NCBI GenBank assembly: GCA_033961575.1
Contig: CM066731.1
Span: 131,433,001 to 131,497,000 of the forward strand
Length of the DNA: 64,000 nucleotides
Origin: Aselliscus stoliczkanus
Taxonomy: Eukaryota; Chordata; Mammalia; Chiroptera; Hipposideridae
Reading direction: 5' to 3'
Shown here: positions 11,474 to 24,479 of the stretch, in pieces
Numbering within the stretch: position 1 is the first letter of the stretch
Layout: each line of letters opens with the position of its first letter
The notes under the pieces: model-generated
Told to the model about the DNA's origin: nothing
Databases searched by the model: none
What the model saw: the letters and a program-made list of their open reading frames with translations, nothing else
Position numbers and translations under genes: made by a program

Positions 11474-12760
11474 TGGTTGCAGAAGTCTTTACAATTAATT
11501 TGGATAATACTATTTGAAAGTAACCCTTAGTCTTTTATTAAAAAAGAGACTCATATCATTTTGACATATCATTCTACCAGAAAAGGAGAAATGATTTGCA
11601 TTGTTTGATCCATTAAAGATCATCTTGACCCAAGGGTGATCCATGTAAAAAACCTTGAGAAACATCCACATAATCCAAGCTTCCAAACATTTTTGAATCA
11701 CGGGCCCCCTCTTAATTTGGTGAAACAATGGCCTTCGCAAAATAAAACCCATAAATAAATAAAATAAAATACATAAGATTACAAAGGATTCCACTTACAT
11801 TAAAATATAATTATCAACATATTTAAGTAATCCCAGCAATGTGATATAGTAATATACATGCTTCTTTATTAATGCATTAAATAATAAGACCTACATGCAG
11901 GTTTATCATCTATGTAATTTTGATTAATAATAATGTCAAATAATACTTCAAGGCATCTCCATGAATTTAAATGCAAAAGCATTCTTTGTTGTCTGGAGAA
12001 ATACATTTAAAAAGTTTCAAGTTAGAAAGCGTAGAGTAAACATGACATTTTCATCTTCCTGTTCTGACAACATACTAGGATTCAAAATTCAGTTTTTCAG
12101 GGAAGATAAAGTAATTTAATAGTGAGAAATGTGAATTGCATTTTTTTTTAAGAAATAAGGCTCTTTTTGCTTCTACTCTCTATAGTAAAACCTGCTAAAA
12201 CCTGTTATAGATAACAGGCTAAGAAAGACTAAAATTCCACAGCTTACACAGGTCCTATACATAGGGGGATTTCAAAGTAAAGGTCTGAAAGAAGAAGCCA
12301 AATGTTCTCTTGCTAATATTATGGAGGAAAAATAACAGATATTTGTGACTACAGGAGTAATGCAAAGTTATTCAATTGAAAATCCAACTACATTCCTAAA
12401 AACATACAACCTATGAAGACTGTATCACAAAGAAATAGGAAAATCTGAACAGACCAATAAAGAGTAAGGAGATTGAATAAGTAATCAAAATTTTCCCAAC
12501 AAAGAAAACTCTCTGGTTAATTCTACCAAACATTTAAAGAAGAATGAACACCAATCTTTCTAAAAATCTTCCAAAAAATTGAAGAGGTGGGAACACTTTG
12601 GAACTCATTTTATGAGGATAGCATTAATTTGATACTAACACCAGATAAGGACACCACAAGAAAACAAATCACAGGTGAACATCTTTAATATAGATGGAAA
12701 AATTCTCAGCAAAATATTAGCAAACCAAATTAAATGGCATATTAAAAAACTAATACACCA

Positions 12761-12863
12761 GGGCTGGCCAAGTGGCGCAGTGGTTAAGAGCTGGTTTGGG
12801 ACGCCAGCAGCCCTGGTTTGGATCCCACAGATGGGGGCCAGTGACACTTCCCTAAAACAAAAC
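12761..12863 (+). mobile_element. Type 1 SINE inside L1
   Basis: The copy starts GGGCTGGCCAAGTGGCGC and ends in an A/C-rich tail. It is flanked by perfect 17-bp duplications AAAAAACTAATACACCA at 12744-12760 and 12864-12880. The interrupted L1 reading resumes at 12881. Confidence 0.96.
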
Positions 12864-13102
12864 AAAAAACTAATACACCATAATCAAATGGGATTTATCC
12901 CTCAGATGCAAGTATAGTTCAACATACATAGATCAATAAATATTATTCTCTACATTAATAGAATGTAAGATAAAAATTATATGATCATTTTAATAGATGC
13001 AAAAAAAGCATTTGACCAAATACAACATCCTTTCATGTTAAAAACTTAAAAACTCTGAACAAATTGGGTATAGAGGGAACAGATCTCAACATATAAAAGG
13101 TT

Positions 13103-13190
13103 ATATTGAGTTTTCAGAAAAGTCATGATGCATTTTTGCAATGAAAAAACATGGAAAAAATATATCATGACTTTTCCGACAAACCAATAT
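13103..13190. mobile_element. Mariner-type MITE inside L1
   Basis: The left end TATATTGAGTTTTCAGAAAA and the reverse complement of the right end TATATTGGTTTGTCGGAAAA match with a few differences, both continuing AGTCATGAT. The element is about 86 bp and flanked by TA, the mariner target. The two arms fold over a central spacer. It interrupts the L1 ORF2 relic, so it is younger than that copy. Confidence 0.85.
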
Positions 13191-13362
13191 ACGACAATCC
13201 CACAGCTAACATCATACTCAATGGTAAATGATTGAAAGCTTTTTCTCTAAGATCAGGACAAGGGTATATATTCTCAGCACTCTAATTCAACATAGTAATC
13301 AGGCCAAAGCAATCAGGCAAGAAAAACAAACAAATAAACAAACAAACGCCTAAAATGGAAGT

Positions 13363-13848
13363 ACCAAATTTGTGAGGGAAAAATAAGGATGTGCATTATA
13401 CATGGATAGTACTAATTCCATATCTATATAACTGTTTTTAATTATTTTATTTATGCTTATGAGTTAAAAGTTTAAGTCTAGAAATCAATAATCATATCCA
13501 TATGCAAAATAATACTCTGGAATATGATAATGTTTGTTGAATTTATGATGAACTTGCAATGATGAAGAGTTCTTGGCCTTCTATGATGTGTAAATATCAT
13601 ATATTTGTTACCAGTACAGAAAATTTCTTGTACCTTGTATCTGTTCTTGTGTTTTGTAATTATTTGTTCCATAAAATTTATTGTAACATAATATGTTAAA
13701 AAAATAAATGGTAAAATCCCTTCATAATACAAAACCAAGTACCTTAAATGTAAACAAATAAAAATTTGAATTAAAAAATTAAAACAAATCACTTTTTCCC
13801 TGAAAGTTTGGGCCAAAAACGAGGGTGTGAATTATACATGGCAATATA
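13363..13848. mobile_element. Non-autonomous TIR element, copy 1 (left end lost)
   Basis: The sequence aligns with 50041-50580: GTGAGGGAAAAATAAGGAT near the left, 'aagtaccttaaatgtaaacaaat' in the middle, and AGTTTGGGCCAAAAACG at the right, ending near TATACATGGCAATATACGG. The first 50 bases of the element, including the left inverted repeat, are absent. The family was not identified. Confidence 0.7.
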
Positions 13849-13985
13849 CGGCAAGAAGTAAAATTGTCTTTTTTTGCCAATGATATGATCTTATACATAG
13901 AAAAATCCTACAGATACCACCAAAAAACTATTAGAACTAATCAACAAATTCAGTAAAGTTGCAGGATAGAAAAATCAACATACAG

Positions 13986-14049
13986 AGTGAAAAAGATAAT
14001 TATTGCACTGTTTTATACATCTGTAACTAATAATAATAATAATAAAAGG
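13986..14049 (+). mobile_element. Ultra-short L1 3'-end insertion (64 bp)
   Basis: The insert resembles the end of the L1 3' UTR (AAGATAATTATTGCACTG, then TAATAATAATAATAATAAAA). It is flanked by AAAATCAACATACAG at 13971-13985 and 14050-14064. It sits inside the older L1 and is a severely 5'-truncated retrotransposition event. Confidence 0.88.
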
Positions 14050-15354
14050 AAAATCAACATACAGAAATCAGCTGTATTTCTATACACTAATAAATAAATA
14101 TCTGATAAAGAAATAAAGAAAACAACCCTATTTTGAATAGCATCAAAAATAATAAAATACTAAAAAAAGAATTCAATCAAAGAGGTGGAGGGTCTATACA
14201 TGAAACCTTAAGAAATTAATTTAAAAATTGAGGAAGACAGAAATAAATATAAATGTATCTCATGTTTATGGGCCAGAAGAATTGATATTATTAAAATATC
14301 TATGCTACCCAAAGCAATCTACAGATTCAATGCAATCCCTATCAAAATTTAAATAGAATGTTTCATGGAAATAGAAAAACAATCCTAAAATTAGTATGGA
14401 ATCACAACAGATCCCAGTAGCCAAAGCAATCCTGAAAATAAAATTAAACAAAGCTGAAGGCATCTCACTTCCAGATTTCAAGTGATAATACAAAGCAATA
14501 GTAATCAAAACATCATGTTACTGGCATAAAAATAGACACATACACCAATAGAACAGAATAGAGAGCCCAGAAATAAACCCTCGTATATGTGGTCAACTAA
14601 TATTTGACAAGGGCGCCAAGAATACTCAATGAAGAAAGAATAGTCTCTTCAATAAATTGTATTCCAAAAACTGGATAATCACATACAGAAGAGTGAAATT
14701 GGACCCTATCTTACACCATACACAAAAATTAACTTGATGTAGATTAAAGACTTGTTTTTGTACATGACACCAAAAGCACAAGCTACAAAAGCAAAAATTA
14801 ATAAGTAGGATTACCTCAAACTAAAAATCTTCTGTACAGCAAAAGAAACAATCAACAAAATGAAAAGATATCTTATGGAATGGGAGAAAATATTTGCAAA
14901 TCATATATCTGACAATGGGTTAATATTCAAAATATATAAAGAACTCATACAATTCAATAGGAAAAGAAACAATTTGAGTAAACAATGTGACATAACCAAC
15001 AGCTACTTGAAAAGATGCTCAATATCACTCATCATCAGGGAAATGCATATCAAAACCACAATGAGATATCACCTCACACCTATTATGTACCTGAAGGTTG
15101 CTAAGAAAGTAGCTCTTAAATGTTCCCATCACATATATACACACAAAAAGATAATTATATGAGGTGATGCAGATGTTACCTAACCCTACTGTGGTAATCA
15201 TTTCACAATATATGTGTACCAAATCAATATATTGTACACCTAAAACTTACACAATGTTATATGTCAATTATAACTCAATAAAGCTGGGGGGACGGAATCC
15301 AGAATACATATACAGCTGCAGTAAGTATCTAGGCTCAAAAAGTCAGAAGGTGTA

Positions 15355-15500
15355 TTTCTTTTTTTTTTAGCTGAGCCATCCTGCCACCTGTTGGCAGCTC
15401 AACGGCAACTCAGCTCGGGCTGGCATTGAACCGCCGTTGCTCAGAGCTCAACTCGCACTCTTGAGCGAGCTCTTAACCAACTGAGCCACTAGGCCAGCCC
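15355..15500 (-). mobile_element. tRNA-headed SINE (type 2)
   Basis: The minus strand begins GGGGCTGGCCTAGTGGCTCA, has a tRNA-like head (GGTTAAGAGCTCGCTCAAG region), then a body with GAGCTGCCAACAGGTGGCAG and an A tail. Perfect 11-bp duplications CAGAAGGTGTA flank it at 15344-15354 and 15501-15511. The head differs from type 1. Confidence 0.93.
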
Positions 15501-17889
15501 CAGAAGGTGTAAATGAGTGAAAAACCCTGTCATCACTTTTGTATTGATGATTTCTGACTTTCCATCCTGCAATATCACATCCAACCCTTAGCTCATTTTA
15601 TGAGTCCAGACAGCATTTCAGACCTTACAGATCTGAAATTGTAGTCAGTTTTCCTTTCATATTCAGACGTAGAAAGAACAATAAATTGCTTCTATCCTAG
15701 AGATTGCAAATGTCACAAATGTCTTAATTTTTAATGTTTACGATAAAATTCTTCAGTAGAGAGAGCACCATTTTGTATAAATATTCATCTAGGGAAGATG
15801 AGAGAAGAGTCAAGAAAAATGTATCTCCTTAGATTTTATTTATTTTCCTATGGAGAATAAAACCACTTAGAATTTTCATCAAGCTTCATCATCATAATTT
15901 TCAACAAGGTGTTACCTACTACAGAAGAAAGAATCAGCAAATACTGATGGTATGCATAATCCAAATTCTATTAGTCTTTAGATGTCCTTTATGATATTCT
16001 ATAAATATTGTTTGACCGAGTTTTAGACTGAGTTGTGTCAGGGCTACTGAATGCCCAAACAAATAATTGTTTCTTCCATCTTTAGCTTTAGAGGGCTAAC
16101 TTGGTAACTACGTTGGTTAAGGCCCAAGAATCAGCCAAAATAGAAAACAATCTCACATATCCAGCTACCCCTTAAGCTGGGATGTAAAGCTAGTGTTCTT
16201 TCTTTCTCTCCTGTGTATATTTTCATATCTAACTTAGGCTTGTTATGAAGAGGGGCTATTTGAAAGGATGTGTGGAGAGAGTTAGTCTCATCTAATTATA
16301 GTTTTTGAAAGTAATAATGGAATAAATTGCATTTCTTGACATATATATATAAGTTGCTCCTATTGAAGAAAATGCATAAATTTTAAATTCATGCTTTAAA
16401 ATAAAAGCACTTTAAGTAATTTGTCACAAAGCACTTTGCTGATTGACAACATCCAGCCAGGACTGTGGGCAGTCACACAATCTCTAATCCATAAAGATTT
16501 ATTTTATATAACAGGATTACTCTCATGATGGGGTAAACTTATTTAAAATAAATTGTGGGTGCTCTAATCTCTACATCAAACTAACTTCAAGACTATTATC
16601 TTATTCTTGTTGAACTGATTTTATTGTATGAGATTCCTATTTCTTACTAATGCTTTGTGGGTTTTCTTGAATCTGCTGACTTGCTAAGCATATTTTATAG
16701 ATGCCAAACCCAAGATGAAAAGGTGATGTGGGAACAAAGGACTCTTCTGAATGAATCCCATTCTGAATAAATCCAGAGTGATGAATTAATATTATTGAGT
16801 GTGTCTTTGTATTGGATTTCTCTCTTTACCTCCACAAAAATTTCCTAATACAAATTAAAATTAGTACAAGGCTCCCAAGGTTACTTACTACCAGCTGTCT
16901 TCCTAAATAATGGAACTTGGTTATATTTTGAAGGTCTGGGAATAAAGTTTGAGCATCAGATTCTTGAAGGTTTTCATCATTTCTTCTTGAAGATTTAGGT
17001 ACTAAATCCCACCTGAAGAGATCTCCTGGATAACTTTTCCTTTCCCCTTTAGTTTTCATAACTTTTTCTTTGAAGAAGGAACAAAATATAGAGAAATTAA
17101 CTACATAAACAAAGGTTAGAGGTCTCAGCTATAACTTTTTTTGCATGATTTCTGAGAGATTTCTAGATTCCTATACTTAACATGAGAAAATTATCATAAC
17201 CAAAGTATGAACAAAGTCCTAGAAGAAGTAAACTCAGGAGAAATGAAATGTATGGGATGGATATAAAGTCTAAACTCAAACATATTTTAAGGGATAAAAA
17301 GTAAGGTGGTAAAAACTCTTTGGGGGAAAAAGTAAATTGCCAAGAACCAAGTTTGTTGGATCAACTAAAATCCCTTCTTTTTTACAGCATTTAGGTCTAC
17401 AGGATACTCTCTTTTAGAATCTTTTTATTTTCCTAAAGGATTCTATACCAAGAAAAAAATAAAGGTAAGCATTTTAAGTGGCAAAATTCTCAACAGAAAA
17501 TATGTAGGTAAAGATTGTTCATTTTCAGCTCTACAAATTAGGCAGCCATATCAATTATTCAAAACAAGACAATTCCATTCCTCATTAATTCATGCAGAAA
17601 ACTGGATGGATTTATGAGATATTTGGGAACTAAACTCTATAGTGTATGACGATGGATTAAGAATGCAAAGGTGATAGAAGAGTCAAGATCACTTAACCAT
17701 ACAGCAGTTCACTCAGTTGAAGGAATTGATCCATTACATGTTTTGTCATAAATTAAACATAATGTCATGTCAAAATTGTAAGGAGAAGCAGGGTTTTTCC
17801 ATAGTATACTTTTTAAAGGAAGACTTCCATAGCTCTCCATATAGTTTAGAGGCACATATGTGAGCCCAGGAGAATAAGAATCACTGTAG

Positions 17890-18120
17890 AAAACACTAAA
17901 TTCTAAACACTTTACATGTATTGACTCATTTAGTTCTCACAAAAGCTCTTGAGATGGACACTGTTTTCAATGATCTTCACTTTACAAATGAGCAAACTCA
18001 AACAGCAAGATTAAATAACTTGCTGAAGGTTACATAGCTAATACCTGATAGAAACAGGATTGGGCGAGATAGTCTAGTTCCAGAGTTCTATATCCTAGCT
18101 CTATACTATGCAGCCTTCCT
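17890..18120 (-). mobile_element. MIR element
   Basis: The plus strand shows the reverse of MIR: CTTTACATGTATTGACTCAT, then TTTACAAATGAGCAAACTCA, AACTTGCTGAAGGTTACATA and a head near CTATACTATGCAGCC. It is well preserved for its age. Confidence 0.82.
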
Positions 18121-20295
18121 GGGTGTACCTTTATACCTCCTATGCTTTTTTGTCTTTCCTTAGTATGAGTATATATGCCTTATCTTTGAAATTAAATCTG
18201 TTAATAAACAGTAGCCTTTTTTTTTTCCTGAAGGCAGAGCTAGAGAGTAAGGATAAATATACTTATTTGTGAAAATATATTATTCAATATTGGATACCAG
18301 CCAGTCTCAACTAATTAATTACTGGGGTGCACCTACTGGTCTAGTACAATTAAACATTAAGTCAACTGTCAAAAAATCACAGTAAAGAAGGTGTAAAAGA
18401 GCCATACTTTAAAAATAGGCTTTTCGGGAGGACAATAACTTGGCTGACCTTACAATGAATTACATATTTGATAACTGATTCACAAATATCACACAAAAAA
18501 ACCAAAAATAGTCTGTTAAGCCATTTCCTCCTGCTGTTCACTCCTACTATAATACAAACATTTTTTCAAAGACATTTGTCCCTTAAAATTTTATGAATCA
18601 TTTTTTTAAGTGGCAGAGAACCATTGAAGCATTTGTTCAGGAGAACATTCAGAACAAATGGTAGAATTAAGGTAAAAGATAAATTACATTTATGAAAGTC
18701 CCACTATCTTTTTGAAATTTTAGAAAATGAACATCCAAAGTGAAAATAAATAGATGGATAAGCTCTGTTGCAGAAATGACAAAATTAGTGATTAACTGCT
18801 CAAAAAACATTTATTAACACTCACAGTATATTAGTAAAGAGAATTGCTACAAATGCTATTTTAACAGATATTTGAAAATATAAAGATGATGACATAGGCA
18901 TCAGATGAATCTACTCCCATAGCAGTGGGGCTTGATCAGCCAAGGAATTTGTAACTGTTATTTATGTCGTTTGTGACTCCAACTGAGCAATCTGAAAAAG
19001 TGGGTTCCCTTTCTCTCACTGGCTCAGGTAGATTTCCAGCAAAGAGATTGAAATTTCCAAGTCTTTTGGTCAAATTAGAGCTGCTACTATGCATGAGATT
19101 TTACTTAAAGATGTTTACTGATCAGGAAAACTTGAGTTTCTATGAATTTATATTTGCTTCTGGAAAAAATTACTTATTTTAACAATCTAGAGAAAATGCT
19201 GTAAAGAACTTGTGAAAAAGTAAATTGAACATAGTATTTATAATTAGCCATGTTTATAGGAATTATTGTGGTGAAATTATGAAAATAAATATAATTCATA
19301 TATTGAAATTTTTTTCAATGTACTTTACTTTTGCTCCTGAAACTTTCTGTGATAAGCTTGAGATAATTCATTTTTTTCCTAATTCAACTTATTTTTTCCT
19401 CCACTTGAATTGTTGCCTAAAAAACATTCAAGGAGATATCTGGATTCCTAAGGAACACACTTCTAGCTGATTTCAGCTAGAGTACACAGCTCCAAAGGGG
19501 AATGTCAGGATTTCTGCATGGCATGTGGAATTGGAAACATCTCCTGAATCTCCTACCCGCCTTCACTCATATTCCAACACTGATGTGGGTAGGTCCCTGT
19601 TGAATGTATTTTTTTTCCCCATTTTGAGAATGCAAGGGAGAATAGAATTACCTCCATTATAATATGAATGCACCTATGCTTACATAATCAAATGATAGCC
19701 TTCTTAGAAAATTGGAGTCTTGGAAGATAGGATTTTAATGAGCAAGGTGGAGATGGGGACCCACAAATTCCATTCCATATGAAGGAAAGAAGAGGAGAAA
19801 GAAAACCCATTGACTTTCCAGAAGTAGAGGCAAAATTTTCAGAGTAGAGACATGGGACCCAAGGTACAGACATACATATATATGGAATATGATTACCAAG
19901 GTGCACAATGCTGTTTCCTACATGCGTACAGCTTTCCTGGGTGGCACTGCCTCAGATTTTAATCTGTATATGCCTTGTCTTGACCATGAGCTGATGAAAT
20001 TTCCTGCTCTCCCCTTCCATGTCCTGCTGCATTCACAAAAACAAACAGAAGTTTTCTATTTTGACCTACTTCTGTGAACTGGAGATAAACCATGTTGAAC
20101 TTATAAAAAAATAGAGTAGCCCAGATGATGTTAATATGCTGCCAGGGTTGAAAACTATTGAGTTGCACCTTTAAAATAAACAAGCGAGTAAACGAATAAC
20201 ACAGAAAGTGCACAGTCATGGTTCAAGTTGTTATTGAAGTGCTTCTAGAGTTAGGTGACTTCGGTGAATATCACCTCATAGAACTTTATAATTTT

Positions 20296-20403
20296 TTTAT
20301 TTTTTTTTTGAGGGCAGTATCGCTGGCCCTCACATCTGGGACCCGAACCAGTGTCGCTGGCCTCCGAAGCCAGCGCTTAACCACCACGCCACTCGGCCGG
20401 CCC
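20296..20403 (-). mobile_element. tRNA-headed SINE (type 1)
   Basis: The T-run lies at 20299-20309 and the body and tRNA head run to 20403. The flanking 16-bp duplications AGAACTTTATAATTTT at 20280-20295 and 20404-20419 are perfect. Confidence 0.95.
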
Positions 20404-20812
20404 AGAACTTTATAATTTTGATCTCCCAAATGTTCCATGCTATCCATTGCATACCCCTGCTCTATTGGACTGATAATACAATGTAGAATGTTAGCTGAAC
20501 AGATTAAATTGGAAATAAGAATAAAGTTATGTAATATATAATTTACTAGTAATTTAAAACATATGATTTTAAAATTATTAGAAAGCTCTCATATAAACTG
20601 TTAATTACATTTTTGAAAGTAAACTCTTAACTTTTATCTTTGAAAGACTACACTGCCCTCTGGTTACTTGTCCCTTCTGAAATCTAAAAAGCACACATCT
20701 TTTTTTTCTCAAAATGATGTTTAGGGTTCACAGTCCTGATAGTTTAGGAGTTATTACATAAAACACATTATTTTTCACATGAAGAGTTTTCATTGATTAA
20801 AAAGATAATGGG

Positions 20813-21255
20813 GGGCCGGCCGAGTGGCGCATTGGTTAAGCGCTGGTTTTGGGATGCCAGCGGCCCCGGTTCGGATCCCACATGAGGGCCAGTGACACTG
20901 CCCTCTACAGCTAACAACAGCTCCACCTGGAGCTGGGCTGTGCGAGCCCCTGTGATGGTATGGGCTGCAGCCCCTGCTGCAGTGGGCTGCCATAGGCTAC
21001 AGTGAGTGGCCCACAGCCAGCGTGAGCGGCTGGCAGCCAAGCGTGAGCTGCCAATAGCCGCGGTGAGCGACATCCAGAGGCCAGCGACCGATCTGCCTCA
21101 TCCGGGAAGAGCGCAATGACGATACCAACAGTGAAGCAACATCCTCCGCAACTAAACTGAAGCACAAAAAGACAGCAACTTGTCTGTTCCCCTTCCCCGA
21201 TTCCCCAACACTGTTCCCCTCCGCTAATTCCCCAATAAAATCTTTAAAAAAAAAA
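20813..21255 (+). mobile_element. Long type 1 SINE with extended body and AATAAA tail
   Basis: It starts GGGCCGGCCGAGTGGCGC with the type 1 head, then continues for about 330 extra bases after the point where short copies end. The extra part is GC-rich, with GAGC/GGC-type near repeats, and finishes with CCAACACTGTTCCCC, ATTCCCCAATAAAATC and an A-run. The target duplication is AAAAAGATAATGGG on both sides (around 20799-20812 and 21256-21269). The element 37840-38254 has the same architecture. Confidence 0.93.
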
Positions 21256-21638
21256 AAAAAGATAATGGGAAGGAATAACTGAAATATTTAATGGACAAAT
21301 ATTTATCAACATAAGCTTTTAAAGTAATTCAAAACAAAGTAATATGGACAAGTTTTTGTTCTTTTCAAAAATATCTATTATTATTTTCTCTAAGCAACAG
21401 ATGCAGAAGAGTGAGAAACAGTGTGAGGGACTAACAGGGATTGCCGGCTAATAAGAAAAAGAATGTGCCCAGAATGCTAACAGAGACCTATGAAACAAAG
21501 CATGGAGAAGTATCACAGAATGATGTAGGTCTTTGGAAGTGAAACTACTGTTGCATGACTGGCGTAGGTGTGATGTTTAGGCTAACAATCATATTTCTTC
21601 TTCCTGAGCAGCTTATGTATCAGTCCTTGGTGATCTTT

Positions 21639-22059
21639 TTTTTTTTTTTAAGATTTTATTAGGGAATTGAGGAAGGGGAACAGTGTTGGTGAACTGGGGA
21701 TGGGGAACAGCCAAGCTGTTGACCTTCAGTGTTAGTTGTGAAGGGCCCAGCTAGCTCAGCTCCAAGTGCAGTCACCATCCACCCAGTCAGCCATCGGCAG
21801 CTCAGGGCAGATCAACTCAAGGTGCCATGTTCAATCTTAGTTGCGGGTGGGCGTAGCCCACCATCCCATGACGGAGTCAAACCAGCACCCTTGTTGTTAG
21901 GAGCACGTGCTTTCACCAGCTGAGCCATCCTGCCACCTGTTGGCAGCTCTGCAGCAGCTCAGCTCCGGCGCAGCTCACTGGCCCATGTAGGAATCAAACC
22001 GGCAACCCTGTTGCTCAGAGCCTGCACTCTTAACTAACTGAGCCACTCGGTCTGCCCCT
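21639..22059 (-). mobile_element. Long type 2 SINE with AATAAA tail
   Basis: The minus strand has a type 2 head near 22059-21960. It has a long body with a second tRNA-like block (around 21890-21930, AGCTGGTGAAAGCACGTGC region), then CACCAACACTGTTCCCC and AATTCCCTAATAAAATCTT and an A-run. The flanks GGTGATC and GGTGATT are a short imperfect duplication. The 3' tail is homologous to that of long type 1 copies. Confidence 0.9.
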
Positions 22060-23489
22060 CAGGTGATTTTTAAATAGTCACTGAGGAAGCCTCTCTAAGT
22101 GCCCTAAGGGTTAGAGTTAGGGAACAGAGACTAAAGCCACTCAGCTTTGCTTATATTCCCAGGTTTTCCCCAAGAAGCAAAGGAGGAGGATAAAGTAGCA
22201 TTCAGATGAGATTACTCCTTATTGTTCCAGTGGCAATTCTTTTACACTCTGTGAAACTAAAAGGAAGAATCAGCCTGATTAAAATTGGGGAACTTTTCAA
22301 AAGGGACTAGAGAAGCTGTGGGAGTGGATGTGGGGAGGATGAGATAATAGTTTCTTGCATTTGTCCCTAAAGTTCCCTAAGTTAGATACTGAGTGGAAAT
22401 AAGAGCAAACTGGCTATACTATGTTAGAGTGCTCAATTTTTAAAAATTGACTTTTATGATCCTGTCAGTATTTTCTAGGTAAAAATAGTTTAAGTAACTG
22501 AATTCACGCACCTAGCATGCCTTAAGATTTCCCAAGACTATGGCACAGAACAGAGAATATTGTCACATTTTAAAAAAAAAAATTAGATTTCCCTGTAATC
22601 AAAAATGTCAGTTTCCCTCTGAAACATTGTTTGAAACTATTAACCACACTGAAAAACTTCAAAGAAGTTAAAATTATGTATTAATTTGCATCATATGATT
22701 GAGCTAGTTTTAAATCATTCAAATTATAAGAAATATTAACCTCTAATTATTTTTCCCACAAAGTAGTGAAAATACCTGGTAAATGTTAATCAAGTAATAT
22801 TGTTTTAAATAACGTTAATTTAACAATCCCATATTATTATTAATTTTATCTCCTGAAAGAACTACAAAAGATGTTTCCCTTGATGACTATTAACTAATCT
22901 GGTTTGGTTCTCACTTCTTATCAGGCCCATGCCCATTCAGACAAGTAGATGTAGACGTTGTTTATGAAGTACCCAGAAACAGAAGCATACATTCTTAATC
23001 TTTAGATTCAAAAGCCAGGTCCAGGTATGGAACAAAGTCTTAGAAAACAGGTAGTCAAGCTCTATCGTCCCACCTATTCCTTCAGAAAATATCTAGGATT
23101 CTCATTCACTGGACATGGATTGATGTATTGCTGTTTTCTCCAAGAGAAATAAGAAGGTTAAGGATAGAATTCTGATTGGTGGTGAGAGAGGTTTAAAACT
23201 CCTTATTGTTCCAGGACAATGTTTGTTTTTTCTTTTTTGCATCCTATGGAATCCAAAGGAAAATAGAGGAGAGAAAAGATTTAAAAGATACATGAGTGCC
23301 AGATACTTATAGCCTTTGACATAGGACCCTGGGTTTTGCCAATCCCATCACATTTTGAGTTAAATATACTATTTAAAAGATTTAAATACTTAGTTTAAAA
23401 AAAATCTGCACAGTATTTGGATATATTTTTTCTGTGTCATGTTTTCTGTCAAGATCCAAAAAAATCCCCACTGAAACAGACAATAGCTT

Positions 23490-23755
23490 TTCAGCTCATC
23501 ATGGATAAATCTCAAAAAAACATGGCACTGAGTGGAAAGCTATTCATAAAATAACATATACAGCATGATTTCATTTACACCAAATTTTAAAACAAGCAAA
23601 ACTAAACCATGTATTATTTAAGGTTGAACAAAGAAGAGTAAAAAAAAAAAAAAATAGAAGAATAAATAATTATCACAAAATTCAAAGTAGTGATTCGACC
23701 ATAGAAGGGAGAGAAGGAAAGAAATAATTAGAGAAGAACTTAGAGCGAACTTCTT
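23490..23755 (+). mobile_element. Diverged L1M 3'-region fragment
   Basis: Phrases typical of old L1 3' UTRs are visible: ATGATTTCATTTACACCAAA, AAACAAGCAAAACTAA, and a purine-rich end. The borders are uncertain. Confidence 0.55.
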
Positions 23756-23804
23756 GGGTTTGGCAATATCATATTTCTTGGCCTAGTTAGCGGGTTTTTT
23801 CCTG

Positions 23805-23863
23805 CCCTCCCTCCCCCCATTGCCTCTTTCATTCCTTCTTTCATTCTTCTTTCCTTCCTTCCT

Positions 23864-23912
<49 letters not shown>

Positions 23913-23978
23913 CTCTCGCTCTCTCGCTCTCTCGCTCTCTCGCTCTCTCGCTCTCTCGCTCTCTCTCTCCCCCTCCCT
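23805..23978. repeat. (TTCC)n, (CT)n and (CTCTCTCG)n compound satellite
   Basis: TTCC units pass into pure CT and then into about eight CTCTCTCG units at about 23907-23962. The regular CG dinucleotides are unusual in such AT-rich surroundings. Confidence 0.93.
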
Positions 23979-24002
23979 CCCTTCTTTTTCAACATATAAT
24001 TG

Positions 24003-24450
24003 TTTGAGTTCCTACCTTGTAACATCACTGTTCTGGAGCTTTGGGATACATCACTGATTAAAACAAACATCCTTGTTCTCATGAAACTTATGTGTAATGG
24101 GAAAAGACAGACAATAAAAATTAAGAATAATACATCAATTATCTATAGATTAGACAGTACTGCATCACGGGGAGGAATCAGGGAGTAAGGGAGGAACATG
24201 GGTGGAATCTGCAATTCTCTGTCAGGCAAGGCCTCATTGACAAGGTGACAATTGAAGCTGGACTTGAAAGCAGAAAGGCAGGCAGCCACATAGTATGTGA
24301 AGAAAGAAGATTCCTAACAAAAATGCTGGTACAAAATTCTTAACGCAGAGAGGTATCTGATGTGTTGAAAGAAAACAAAAGAACAGTGTGGAGGTTAGTA
24401 TGGCTGGAGTAGAGCAAGTGAGGGAAAGAGAAATGGGAATTGAATAAGCA
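24003..24450 (-). mobile_element. L2 LINE fragment
   Basis: The reverse complement of the L2 3' region shows in GACAGACAATAAA, GGCAAGGCCTCATTGACAAG, AGGTGACAATTGAAGCTG, and AGTGTGGAGGTTAGTATGGC. It is ancient and diverged. Confidence 0.78.
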
Positions 24451-24479
24451 CATAAAAATTATCCTATGAAGAAAACACT

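Larger units (their letters stand above)
12395..15292 (+). mobile_element. L1 LINE fragment (ORF2 and 3' end), interrupted
   Basis: Plus-strand homology to L1 ORF2 is clear when set beside the younger L1 at 43915-49592. Examples are AATTCTACCAAACATTTAAAG (in part), GATGGAAAAATTCTC, TTTTAATAGATGC, and 'gaatgggagaaaatatttgc'. Many stops and indels mean it is long dead. It is cut by a SINE (12761-12863), a mariner MITE (13103-13190), a TIR element (13363-13848) and a 64-bp L1 tail (13986-14049). The last 200 bases resemble an L1 3' end (TGTACACCTAAAACTTA). Confidence 0.85.

Noticed and set aside
20813..21165. Several GC-rich ORFs of 65-100 codons
   Set aside because: They are frames of the long type 1 SINE, which has GC-rich sub-repeats and no coding consistency between its two copies.
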